From NCBI RefSeq assembly GCF_000756385.1, contig NZ_JNFC01000007.1, forward strand, positions 1-64,000: 64,000 bases of DNA, given 5' to 3'. Position numbers and translations under genes: made by a program. Below are positions 10,323 through 20,500 of the stretch, piece by piece. Source of the DNA: Sphingopyxis sp. LC363 (GTDB lineage Bacteria > Pseudomonadota > Alphaproteobacteria > Sphingomonadales > Sphingomonadaceae). Each line of letters opens with the position of its first letter. The first letter of the stretch is position 1. A model generated the notes under the pieces. That model saw only the letters and a list, made by a program, of their open reading frames with translations, was not told where the DNA came from and did not search any database.

Positions 10323-11504
10323 ATGTGGTGGTCGAGAATTGCCAAATTTTCATCAACGTCATACAGAAAAACACGTTTAGCTTGGCAAAACGTCGAACGC
10401 CCATACAAACTACTTATTACCGCTTTTCTAGTAATAACGGTTATTATTTCTGGAGAAACCTTAAGCAAAAATCCTTATTTTTCTAGTTTATTCGAACTCC
10501 CTCGGCAAAGTCGCGTGTTCGGTCCGATTTTCTTTCCTCCGGAATCCGCCAATAATCCGATCGAATGGAAGGACCGAGTTCAATCTCTACTTCTCCTCAT
10601 CGGGCTTCCGGTTGCGTTTCTCTTATGGCATTGGCGCGATAGAAACGTTCGCGATCAAATAGAAAATGCTCGAAAAGACACCAACTTACGAGAGTATTTG
10701 GAAGTTCAGAAAATGGCTGCCGGCCTCGTGGAGGGAGCCGACGGAGAGCAAAGCGTCAAATGTCAGTTGCAGATCGCGGCGCTTCATCAAATTCGAGGTT
10801 TTCTTCGCGGAGAATATGGTGAGAGCTTTCGCAGACCGGCCTTCGAACTTCTAATGTCGGGACATGCCAACGCAATGGAACGTATCGGCGTTAAACAAGT
10901 TCAAAAGCAGATATCTGAATGTGATGACGATATTTCCGACGACATTTGGGTCTCGAAGGAAAAACTCATCCTCAAGATGGACATGGTCGACAAAGAACGT
11001 CTTGAGATTATTAAATTTGAATATGATCAAATCTTTAGTGGATATTTTAATCTATCTGGAAAATGCTTTGACTTCATAGATTTCACTTGGGCCGAATTCA
11101 AACCAGATCTAAAAATTGCCAATGCGAGCTTTTTCGGCGCCTCCTTCTTTGGATGCTTACTTAAATCCGTCAATTTTGAATATTCTCAACTACAAGCCGC
11201 TGAGTTTCATGATTGCGATCTATCAAGCGCTCGCCTGTGGGGTGCACATCTTGATAGGGGAACCTTGTCGGATTGCATTCTCTGGGGCGCCAATATCGGT
11301 ATCAGTGACACAGCGTCATTCCCAGACTGCTCCGGATCCGAAATCGACGAGAACTGCTGGATGGCATCAAATTGGGGCGGGTTGAGTGAAGATGAAAAGG
11401 AAAAAGTGCGTTCGATTTGGTATGCTGCTGGAGCAAGCGCCTCGGAGAGCCTTCAGAACCACCTTTCCCGCTTCGACGAAACCCCGGCTGTAACCGACAA
11501 GTAA
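10323..11504 (+). CDS. AT-rich membrane protein with C-terminal pentapeptide repeats
   Basis: About 393 residues. Two membrane helices come first (about 35-53 and 85-102), then a charged, helical cytosolic section of about 150 residues, then degenerate pentapeptide repeats of the A(N/D)FxxA type (IANASFFGASFFG, FEYSQLQAAEF, CDLSSARLWGAHL). Base composition and codon use are strikingly AT-rich beside its neighbours, so it was probably acquired. A GTG at 10314 overlaps the uvrB TAG by one base; ATG 10323 is the alternative used here. Pentapeptide proteins with membrane anchors have no single known role. No toxin, nuclease or phage gene is adjacent. Confidence 0.75.
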   Translation: MWWSRIAKFSSTSYRKTRLAWQNVERPYKLLITAFLVITVIISGETLSKNPYFSSLFELPRQSRVFGPIFFPPESANNPIEWKDRVQSLLLLIGLPVAFLLWHWRDRNVRDQIENARKDTNLREYLEVQKMAAGLVEGADGEQSVKCQLQIAALHQIRGFLRGEYGESFRRPAFELLMSGHANAMERIGVKQVQKQISECDDDISDDIWVSKEKLILKMDMVDKERLEIIKFEYDQIFSGYFNLSGKCFDFIDFTWAEFKPDLKIANASFFGASFFGCLLKSVNFEYSQLQAAEFHDCDLSSARLWGAHLDRGTLSDCILWGANIGISDTASFPDCSGSEIDENCWMASNWGGLSEDEKEKVRSIWYAAGASASESLQNHLSRFDETPAVTDK

Positions 11505-11563
11505 CCTTGCTCCCCTTCCCCGTGCCGCCTAGCGTTCGCCCCGCAATCGGGGAGGAACTAGTT

Positions 11564-13072
11564 ATGAAATCGGGTCTTTCGCTCATCGCCTTGGCGCTTG
11601 CCTTCGCCGCACCCGCCGCGCTCCATGCCGAGGACAAGGCCGACGAGAAGGCGAAGGCCGAAAAGCCCGCCGCCGATTACGAACCGCAGGTCCGCACGAC
11701 CAAGCTGTCGGGCACCTTCGGCGGCCAGCGCATCAATTACGCCGCGACGATCGGCGAGACGATCATCAAAAACAAGGATGGCGTCCCCGAAGTCGCGGTC
11801 GTCACCACCGCCTATGTCAAGGAACCACGCGACCCGAGCCGGCCGGTGACTTTCCTCTTCAACGGCGGCCCAGGATCGGGCACCGTCTGGTTGATGATGG
11901 GGGCGTTTGGGCCGAAGCGCGTCGCGATCCCGGGCGACGGCACCGACGACGGCGCGCCGCCCTATCCGATCGTCGACAATCCTGACGCGCTCCTCGATGT
12001 AACCGACGTCGTCTTCATCGACCCGCCGGGCACGGGCTTTTCGCACCTGATCGGCAAGGCCGATCCCGAGGATTATTACGGCGTCACGCAGGACGCCAAG
12101 CTCGTCGCCGAGGTGATCCGCCGCTGGCTGAACGACAACGGCCGCTGGAACAGCCCCAAATATCTGGGCGGCGAAAGCTATGGCACGACGCGCTCGGCCG
12201 CGGTCGCCAACCAGTTGATGAACGAGACGTACAACGACGTCGCGCTCAACGGCATCATCTTGATCTCGACCGTGCTCGATTTCGCGGCGGGCGCCGATAC
12301 ACCGGGTAACGAGCTGTCGCCGATCACCAACCTGCCCTCGATGGCGGTCACCGCGCTCTATCACGGCAAGGCGACCGCCGCCTCGCCCGAAGCCTTTGCC
12401 GAGGAAGCGCGGCAATGGGCCATCGGCCCCTACGCCTCGGCGCTGCTCAAGGGCCAGAAACTGCAAGGCGAGGAGCGCGCGCAGATTCGCCGCGAGCTGT
12501 CGCGCTTCACCGGCCTTTCGGAAACCTATCTCGAAAGCGCCGATCTGCGCGTCACGCCGAGCCGTTTCTACAAGGAATTGCTGCGCGACCGCGGCCTCAC
12601 CGTCGGCCGCCTCGACAGCCGCTATACGGGCAAGGATTATGACAGCGCCGGGGAAAGCCCCGACAACGATCCCAGCTTCTATGGCATCGACGCGAGCTAT
12701 ACCGCGGCAATCAACAGCTGGAGCCGCGACGGGCTGGGCTTCAAGACCGACCGCGAATATCAGTCGATCGGCCGGATCGGCGGCCAGTGGGACTGGCGTC
12801 TCGGCGGCCGCGACACCAACGCCTATCTCAACGTCGCGCCCTATATCGGGCAGGCGCTGCGCGAGAATTCAGGACTGCGCGTGCTCGTCGCGCAGGGTTA
12901 TTATGATTTCGCGACGCCCTTTTTCGCTGCCGAATATGCGCTGTCGCGCACCGGCATTCCGCAGGATCGCATCACTTACACTTATTATGACGCCGGCCAC
13001 ATGATGTATATCCGCGACGAGGACCGGCATAAATTGGCTGAGGATGTGCGGGCGTTTATCCGGGCGCGGTGA
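11564..13072 (+). CDS. Exported S10-family serine carboxypeptidase-like protein
   Basis: A 502-residue periplasmic alpha/beta hydrolase of peptidase family S10. The signal peptide is MKSGLSLIALALAFAAPAALHA. The catalytic triad is visible as Ser205 in GGESYGT, Asp448 in GYYDFATP and His479 in DAGHMMY, and the oxyanion segment is FNGGPGSG. Such S10 proteins are frequent in sphingomonads and are presumed to trim peptides in the periplasm. The ATG at 11564 has GGAGGAA upstream. The gene converges on guaA, with 18 bp between the stops. Confidence 0.9.
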   Translation: MKSGLSLIALALAFAAPAALHAEDKADEKAKAEKPAADYEPQVRTTKLSGTFGGQRINYAATIGETIIKNKDGVPEVAVVTTAYVKEPRDPSRPVTFLFNGGPGSGTVWLMMGAFGPKRVAIPGDGTDDGAPPYPIVDNPDALLDVTDVVFIDPPGTGFSHLIGKADPEDYYGVTQDAKLVAEVIRRWLNDNGRWNSPKYLGGESYGTTRSAAVANQLMNETYNDVALNGIILISTVLDFAAGADTPGNELSPITNLPSMAVTALYHGKATAASPEAFAEEARQWAIGPYASALLKGQKLQGEERAQIRRELSRFTGLSETYLESADLRVTPSRFYKELLRDRGLTVGRLDSRYTGKDYDSAGESPDNDPSFYGIDASYTAAINSWSRDGLGFKTDREYQSIGRIGGQWDWRLGGRDTNAYLNVAPYIGQALRENSGLRVLVAQGYYDFATPFFAAEYALSRTGIPQDRITYTYYDAGHMMYIRDEDRHKLAEDVRAFIRAR

Positions 13073-13090
13073 GCGCCAAGGACGAGGCCG

Positions 13091-14677
13091 CTACTCCCAC
13101 TCGATCGTGCCCGGCGGCTTCGACGTATAGTCATAGACGACGCGGTTTATGCCCTGCACCTCGTTGATGATCCGCGTGGCGCAGCGGCTGAGGAAGCTCG
13201 CATCGAAGGGATAGATATCGGCGGTCATTCCGTCGGTCGAGGTGACGGCGCGGAGCGCGCAGACATGATCGTAGGTGCGCCCGTCGCCCATCACGCCGAC
13301 GGTCTTGACGGGAAGCAGCACCGCGAATGCCTGCCAGATCGCGTCGTAAAGGCCGGCATTGCGGATTTCCTCCAGATAGACCGCATCGGCCTTGCGCAGG
13401 ATATCGCAGCGGTCCTTCGATACTTCGCCGGGGATGCGGATCGCGAGGCCCGGGCCCGGGAAGGGGTGACGGCCGACGAAGATGTCGGGAAGGCCGAGTT
13501 CCTTGCCGAGCAGCCGCACCTCGTCCTTGAACAATTCGCGCAGCGGTTCGACGAGCTTCATATTCATCCGCTCGGGCAGACCGCCGACATTGTGGTGGCT
13601 CTTGATCGTCACGCTCGGCCCGCCGGTGAAGCTGACGCTCTCGATGACGTCGGGATAGAGCGTTCCCTGCGCAAGGAAATCGGCGCCGCCGATCTTCTTC
13701 GCTTCCTCCTCGAACACGTTGATGAATTCGGCGCCGATGAACTTGCGCTTCTTTTCGGGGTCGGTGACGCCCGATAGGCCCGCCATGAACCGCTCCTCGG
13801 CGTCGACCACGACGAGCGGGATGTTGTAATGGTCGCGGAACAGCCGCTCGACCTGTTCGCGCTCGTTCATGCGCAAGAGGCCATGGTCGACGAAGACGCA
13901 GGTGAGCTGTTCGCCGATCGCCTCGTGGATCAGCACCGCGGCGACCGCGCTGTCAACCCCGCCCGACAGGCCGCAGAGCACGCGCTGGTCGCCGACCTGC
14001 GCGCGGATTTCGGCGATCTTGGTCGCGCGGAACTCGGCCATCGTCCAGTCGCCGCCGCAGCCGCAGACGTGGCGGACGAAGTTCGCGATCAGCTTGGCGC
14101 CATCGGGGGTGTGGACGACCTCGGGGTGGAACTGCGTGCCGTAATAGCGGCGCTCGTCATCGGCGATCAGCGCGAAGGGTGCGCCATCGCTGATCGCGAC
14201 GATGCGGAAGCCGGGGGCGAATTTCGTCACGCGGTCGCCGTGGCTCATCCACACCTGATGGCGCTCGCCGACTTCCCACAATCCGTCGAACAACACGCAG
14301 GGTTCGGTGACGGTCAGAAAGGCGCGGCCGAATTCGCCATCGCGTTCGCCGTCGGCGCCGCCGGGTTCGACCTGTCCGCCGAGCTGCTGGCTCATCACCT
14401 GCTGGCCGTAACAGATGCCGAGGACGGGAAGCCCGCTGTCGAACACCGATTGCGGCGCGCGCGGGCTGCCGCTCGCGGGGACCGAAGCGGGCGAACCCGA
14501 CAGGATCACGCCCTTGGGCTGCATCCGTTCGAGCGCGGCTTCGGCGGCGCTGAACGGGACGATCTCGCTATAGACGCCGGCTTCGCGAACGCGGCGGGCG
14601 ATCAACTGGGTGACCTGCGACCCGAAGTCGATGATCAGGATGGATTCAGGGGCGGCGGAAGAGTCGGGAGTCGGCAT
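13091..14677 (-). CDS. guaA: GMP synthase (glutamine-hydrolysing)
   Basis: Converts XMP to GMP using ATP and glutamine. The 528-residue protein (E. coli 525) has the class I glutamine amidotransferase domain (Cys in GICYGQQ; FHPEV near 190), the PP-loop ATP pyrophosphatase motif SGGVDSAV, and the C-terminal dimerisation domain ending [10 protein letters not shown] chose the ATG at 14677 because the glutaminase domain starts about 12 residues later; 40 upstream codons in the open frame are not conserved. It stands alone and converges on the S10 peptidase. Confidence 0.96.
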   Translation of the reverse strand: MPTPDSSAAPESILIIDFGSQVTQLIARRVREAGVYSEIVPFSAAEAALERMQPKGVILSGSPASVPASGSPRAPQSVFDSGLPVLGICYGQQVMSQQLGGQVEPGGADGERDGEFGRAFLTVTEPCVLFDGLWEVGERHQVWMSHGDRVTKFAPGFRIVAISDGAPFALIADDERRYYGTQFHPEVVHTPDGAKLIANFVRHVCGCGGDWTMAEFRATKIAEIRAQVGDQRVLCGLSGGVDSAVAAVLIHEAIGEQLTCVFVDHGLLRMNEREQVERLFRDHYNIPLVVVDAEERFMAGLSGVTDPEKKRKFIGAEFINVFEEEAKKIGGADFLAQGTLYPDVIESVSFTGGPSVTIKSHHNVGGLPERMNMKLVEPLRELFKDEVRLLGKELGLPDIFVGRHPFPGPGLAIRIPGEVSKDRCDILRKADAVYLEEIRNAGLYDAIWQAFAVLLPVKTVGVMGDGRTYDHVCALRAVTSTDGMTADIYPFDASFLSRCATRIINEVQGINRVVYDYTSKPPGTIEWE

Positions 14678-14874
14678 GGCTGGCCGATAAGGGCATGGGG
14701 CCATGCTGTCCAGCGGTCGATATGGTGCGCCCGTCGAACAAGCATGACCTCGACACATTGTTGCGACAATTGCGCGACATAAGTGAACGCCGGACAAATT
14801 TCGGTGTCAGGAGGCGTTAAGCCCCCTCATGCCAAGAAAAAACCACGACAGAAAAGAACAAAGGCTCTCCCCCC

Positions 14875-17385
14875 ATGAATAATATCCGCCTGCCTATTTC
14901 TGCGCGCGCCGCGCTTCTCGCGGCCGGGGCTTCGCTCGCGCTGCCGGCGATGGCAGCGGCGCCGATCGGGCCCGCCGCGGCATCGGCGGTGGGCGAGCAG
15001 CCCGCCGAGGCCGCCCCTCCGGCGTCCGCCGACAATCAATCCGAAGAGGAGGAATATAGCGAGGACGAGATCATCGTCACGGCGCCGCGCCTCGCGGGGC
15101 AGCTTGCCACCGACATCAAGGCCGAGGCCGAGCTCGATGAGGCGGCGATCGCCAGCTATGGCGCCTCGTCGATCGAGGAACTGCTCGACGCACTCGAGCC
15201 GCAGACGCGCTCGGGCCGCGGGCGCGGCGGACGGCCCGTCATCCTCGTCAACGGGCGACGCATTTCGGGGTTCGGCGCGGTGCGCAACATCCCCCCCGAA
15301 GCAATCGCGAAGGTCGAGATTTTCCCCGAGGAAGTCGCACTCGAATATGGCTATGCCGCGACCGAGCGCGTGGTCAATTTCGTGCTCAAGCCCGATTTTC
15401 GCCAGATTTCGGTCGAGGCGGAAGCGGGCATCCCGACGCAGGGCGGGCAGTTCAAGAACGAACTCGAACCCGCCTTCATCGCGATCGGCGACAACGGCCG
15501 GCTCAATCTCAACGCGAGCTGGGAGCATCAGACGATGCTGCGCGAAAGCGAACGCGATCTTGTTTACGACGATCCCGTCCTTGCCGCGGGCGCGCCGGCG
15601 CGCAGTCTGGCCCCCGCGAGCGACGAATATGTCATCGACGGCACGCTGGTGCGCAACATCGACAAGGTGACCGAGGCGTCGGTCAGCCTTCGCTTCGACC
15701 AGACCGACAGCCTGTCGCTGCTCGGCCCGCGGAACGGCAACCCCGACGATCCCCGACGCCGCGACAGCCGTTCGCAGAACTGGACCAGTTCGGCGAGCGT
15801 CAACGGCATGCTCGGCGACTGGCGCTGGTCGGTAACGGGCAATTATGCCGATGCCGATCAACGCACCTTCACCGAGCAGGACAGCGGCGCGCGCGACCGG
15901 TTCGACAGCAGCCAGCAGAGCTTCGGCACCAACGCCAATATTTCGGGCAGCGTCGCCGACGGCTGGGCGGGCCCGATCCGCGCTTCGATCACCGGCGGCT
16001 ACAGCGGTCAGCGCTTCGACAGCCGGACCGAACGCGGCGTCGACATCACGACGACCGAACTCGCGCGCGACACGCCGAGCGTCTTCGGTTCGCTCACCGT
16101 GCCGTTGCTCGATCCCGAATATGATATCGGCAATATCGGCCGCCTGTCGCTGACCCTCAACGCCCAGGCCGAGCGGCCGAGCGACTTTTCGGCGCTGGCG
16201 AGCTGGGGCGCGACGCTGAACTGGGGCGTCACCGACAATCTGTCGTTGCTCGCCAGCTACGCGAGCGACGAAGCGGCGCCCAGCATGACCCAGCTCGGCG
16301 CGGCGCCGCTCGAAACCGAAGGCGTGACCTATTACGACTTTCGGACCGGCCAGACAGTGCTGATCACCACGATCACCGGCGGCAACCCGTTCCTGCTCGC
16401 CGAGCAGCGGCGCGACCTCAAGGTCGGGCTGAACTGGGAGCTGCCGATGGTCGAAGGGTTGCGCTTCTCGATCAACTACAACCGCAACCGAAGCAACGAC
16501 ACGGCGAATGGTTTCCCATTGCTGACTCCCGAGATCGAGGCGGCCTTTCCCGATCGCGTGATCCGCGACGACAACGGGACCCTGCTCGCGATCGACCAGC
16601 GTCCGGTCAATTTCGAGCGCGCGACCAACTCGCAGATTCGTTGGGGCTTCAATTTCGGCAAGAGCTTCGGCCAGAGCGAAGCGGGCGGCGGCCGCGGGCG
16701 CTTTGGCGGCCGTTCGGGTGCCGGCGGGCCGCCGCCTTCAAGCGACGCAGGCACGCCGCCGCCGCGCGAGGGCGGCGAGGCGGCATCGCCTCCCGCCGAA
16801 GGACAGCGCCCCCCGGCGGAAGCGGGCGAGCGTCGTCGCGGGGGTGGCGGCGGTTTTCGCGGTCGCGGCGGCGGGCGTGGCGGCATGTTCGGCGGACGGC
16901 AGCAGCAGGGCGGGCGCTGGCAGGTGTCGCTGTACCACACGGTCAAGCTGACCGACAAAATATTGATTGGCCCGGGCGTCCCCGAACTGGACCTGTTGAA
17001 CGGATCGGCGACGGGGAGCGGCGGCGGCACCAATCGCCATCTTGTCGAACTCGACGGCGGCCTTTTCTACAAGGGCTTCGGCACCCGGGTCAGCGCGAAA
17101 TATGACAGCGGCAGCAGCATTGTGGGCGGCGCCAACGGCGACCTCAAATTCCACGATCTCGCGACCTTCAACCTGCGTTTCTTCGCCGATTTCAACCAGA
17201 TGCCGAAGCTGACCGACGACCTGCCCTTCCTGAAAGGATCGCGTCTGCGCCTGTCGGTCAACAATCTGTTCGACGCGCAGCGCAAGGTGACCGACGCGAG
17301 CGGCGTCGTGCCGCTGAATTATCAGCCGGGCTATACCGACCCGCTCGGCCGCTATGTCGAGCTGGAGTGGCGCAAGGCGTTCTAA
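14875..17385 (+). CDS. TonB-dependent receptor with Gly/Arg/Pro-rich insertion
   Basis: An 836-residue outer-membrane receptor. After a signal peptide (about 1-24) and an acidic stretch comes a TonB-box/plug region (DEIIVTAPR, then RPVILVNGRRISGF and IPPEAIAKVEIFPEEVALEYG), followed by beta-barrel repeats. It is unusual in having a low-complexity segment at about 603-680, encoded at roughly 16681-16915, rich in GGRG, PPP and RRRGGGGG. The barrel resumes after it (WQVSLYHTVKLTDKILI). The substrate is unknown. It lies just upstream of the TPR-CHAT gene on the same strand. Confidence 0.88.
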   Translation: MNNIRLPISARAALLAAGASLALPAMAAAPIGPAAASAVGEQPAEAAPPASADNQSEEEEYSEDEIIVTAPRLAGQLATDIKAEAELDEAAIASYGASSIEELLDALEPQTRSGRGRGGRPVILVNGRRISGFGAVRNIPPEAIAKVEIFPEEVALEYGYAATERVVNFVLKPDFRQISVEAEAGIPTQGGQFKNELEPAFIAIGDNGRLNLNASWEHQTMLRESERDLVYDDPVLAAGAPARSLAPASDEYVIDGTLVRNIDKVTEASVSLRFDQTDSLSLLGPRNGNPDDPRRRDSRSQNWTSSASVNGMLGDWRWSVTGNYADADQRTFTEQDSGARDRFDSSQQSFGTNANISGSVADGWAGPIRASITGGYSGQRFDSRTERGVDITTTELARDTPSVFGSLTVPLLDPEYDIGNIGRLSLTLNAQAERPSDFSALASWGATLNWGVTDNLSLLASYASDEAAPSMTQLGAAPLETEGVTYYDFRTGQTVLITTITGGNPFLLAEQRRDLKVGLNWELPMVEGLRFSINYNRNRSNDTANGFPLLTPEIEAAFPDRVIRDDNGTLLAIDQRPVNFERATNSQIRWGFNFGKSFGQSEAGGGRGRFGGRSGAGGPPPSSDAGTPPPREGGEAASPPAEGQRPPAEAGERRRGGGGGFRGRGGGRGGMFGGRQQQGGRWQVSLYHTVKLTDKILIGPGVPELDLLNGSATGSGGGTNRHLVELDGGLFYKGFGTRVSAKYDSGSSIVGGANGDLKFHDLATFNLRFFADFNQMPKLTDDLPFLKGSRLRLSVNNLFDAQRKVTDASGVVPLNYQPGYTDPLGRYVELEWRKAF

Positions 17386-17590
17386 CCCCGGGGGTATAAG
17401 CGGGATGGCGGCTTCGGGGGCGCCGGAAGCCGCACGACCGCGTTCACGGCGTCCCATGGAATTACCGTCGGGAGCCGCTTCGCGGGACCTGTTCTCGACG
17501 GGGCCTGCTGAAGCACGAGGAACCAATACGGCACCGGGCTGTTTCAGCCCAACGAACCGCTTTCGATCGACGGTGCAATTGGGGAATTTC

Positions 17591-20500
17591 TTGCTTCGCG
17601 TCGTCCACTGCCTTTGCTGGTTGGCCTGCATCACGATGATGGCGCAGGCGGGGCCGCTCCGGGCGCGGACCGCGCAGACGGCACCGGCGGGCGACAGCGC
17701 GGTCCTGTCGCTGATCGAGGCCCGCAAATATCCCGAAGCCGAGACGATCCTGCGCGGCCGGCTGAGGGCGCATGAAGCGGCAGGGACGATGGCCACAGCA
17801 GCGGCGGCGGGCGATGGTGAAACGCTGGCCTTCCTGCTGACGATGACCAAGCGCGCCGAAGAGGCCGAACCGCTGATCCGTGCGGCGGTGCGGACGCGCG
17901 AGCGGCTCGGCGACGACCGGCTTACCGGCCGAAGCCTCAACCGCCTGGCGTCCGTCCTCCTCGAGCGCCGTCGCCATGTCGAAGCCGAAGCGGCGGCGCG
18001 GCGCGCGATCGACCTGCTCGCCGCGCCCGGCCCGGCCGACGACCGGCTGGTGGCAGCCTGGGGCAATCTGGGACGCATCCTCGAAGCTCGCGATCGGTTG
18101 CCCGACGCAATCGGCGCCTATGACCGGGGAATCGCGGCCGGCCGCCGAATGCCCGGCGAAGGCGACGAGGTGATCGCCGCACTGCAATCGCTGCGCGCCG
18201 ACGCCGAAGCGGCGCTGTCGGCCTATCGCGAGCGCACCACGGCCCAGCGCCGCAAGGTCGCGGCGGCTGCGGAAACGACGGCGCCGGACAGCACGGAAAC
18301 CGCCCGCGAACTCTATCTCCTCTCGCTCCTTCTGGCACGGCAGGGCGAGGTCGACGAAGCGACGAGAACCGCCGAAGAGGCCTATGCGATTCAGGCGCGG
18401 ACGCTCGGACGCGACCATGCCGATACGCGAGCGTCGCTCTACCAGCTTGCCACGATGCTCCGCCGCGAAGCCGACGCACGCGCGGCGACCGCCGCCCCGG
18501 ACGAACATGTCGCGGCGCTGCCGGCCGAGACCGAGGCGGATATCCGCCAGCTCATCGACCGCGGCATGTTCGTCCGGGCCGAGACCGTGGTCCGGGCGCG
18601 CATGAACGGTCGCGCGGAAGGCGCCCGCTCGGCCGCCGCGGCGACCGACAAGGAGCTGCTCGCCAACATCCTCTACCTTACCGGGCGCGCCGACACCGCC
18701 GAAAAGCTGATGCGCGATGCCCTCGCGATCCGCGAGCGGCTCGGCGAGCCCAAGGCGCATTCGGCCGCGCTGCGACGTCTGGCGCTCGTCCTTTCGGCGC
18801 GGGGCGAATATGACAGGGCCGAGGCCCATGCGCGGCGCGCGATCGAATTGGTCGAGCCGCTGGACAGTGAAACACGCTCGCTGTCGGCGGCGTGGGGCAC
18901 GCTCGGCGAAATCCTCGCCGGACAGCGCCGCCGCCCCGAAGCCTCGGCAGCGATGCAGAAGGCGATCGACCATGCGAAAGCGGCGCTGGGCGACGAGGAT
19001 CCCTTCGTCATCGAGGAATATAACGGCTTTGCGCTGAACCTCGAGGAAATGGGCGACATCGCGGGCGCCGAGGCGATCTATCGCCGCAACCTCGACCTCC
19101 TCGTGCGTACCAGGGGGCGTGGCAGTCTCGACACCGCCCGCACGCTCGCGCTCCTGTCGAGCAACCTCGACCGGCAGGACAAGGCGCTCGAGGCCGAGGT
19201 GCGGTTGCGCCAGGCGATCGCGATCCGCGAACGCCACCTTGGCACCGCCAACCCCGACACGCTCCGCTCGCTCGGCAACCTCGTCGGCCTGCTGACCAAG
19301 GAGGGCAAATATGACGAGGCGGGCGCGCTGCAGACGCGCGTCATCGCGCGGCGGTCGGTCTTGCCCGAACGCAATCACGAGGAGGGCATCGCCGACCTCG
19401 GGCGGATGGGCGCGATCCTCGCGAAAGAAGGCAGGCATGATGACGCGATCGCCTATCAGCGCCGCGCACTGGCGCTCGCGCTCGACACGCTCGACCCCGG
19501 CCATCCCTATATCGCGATCGCATCGACGGCGCTGGCGCGGTCGATCGCGCGGCAGGACCCCGCATCGGACGAATATGTCGACCTGATGCGCGAAGCGGTC
19601 GCGCGAGCGCGCGGCGAGCGGACGCGCGTGCTGTCGGCGGCCGACGTGTCGGGCGCGACTGCAGGCGAACGCGCGACGGCAGCGGCGCTGAGCGACAACG
19701 ACGGGTCCGACCGTTCGGGCGCGAGCGTTTTCGCACTGGCGCTCACCCTTTATGCCAATCACGCGACCGCAGTCCGCGGCGAGGAGGCGAAGCTTCGCGC
19801 CGAAGCCTTTCGCATCGCGCAGGATTCGACGTCGAGCGCCGCGACCCGTGCGCTCGCCGGAATCGTCGCGCGCGAAGCGCTTGGCGACACACCGCTGGCC
19901 CGGCTGGTGCGGCGCCAGCAGGATCTGGCGCAGGACATTCGCGACCTCAACCAGAGTCTCGGCAAGGCGATGATCGGCGCCGCCGATGCCGCCGCGATCG
20001 CAAGAAGCCGGATCGGCGTGCTCGGGCGCGAGCTCGGCGCGATCGAAGAAAGATTGCGCCGCGCCTATCCCGATTATGCGCGGCTCGCGGTTCCGCAGTC
20101 GTTGAGCGAGGAGGAAGTGCGCCGCCGCCTACGCCCCGGCGAAGCGCTGCTGCTCGTCACCGAGGGCGAGCTTTACGATTTCACCTTCGTCGTCACCGCC
20201 GAAGCGGCCGGCTGGAACGCCGTACCGCGGATGCAATCCTATCTGCGCGGCACGATCGAGGCGTTCCGCTGCGAGGTCGATCCGAAGACCTGCTCGGGCA
20301 TCTGGACGGCTTCGCCGCTATTCGATCGCCGCTATGCCTGGGACCTGTATCGCTTCCTCGTCCAGCCGCACGAAGCGCTGCTCAAGGATGTGAAGACGCT
20401 TTATGTGACGACGTCGGGGCCACTCGCCGACCTGCCCTTCGCGGCTTTCATCACCGCCGAACCCCAAGGCGAAGACACCGACGCGGCGCTCGCGGCGACC

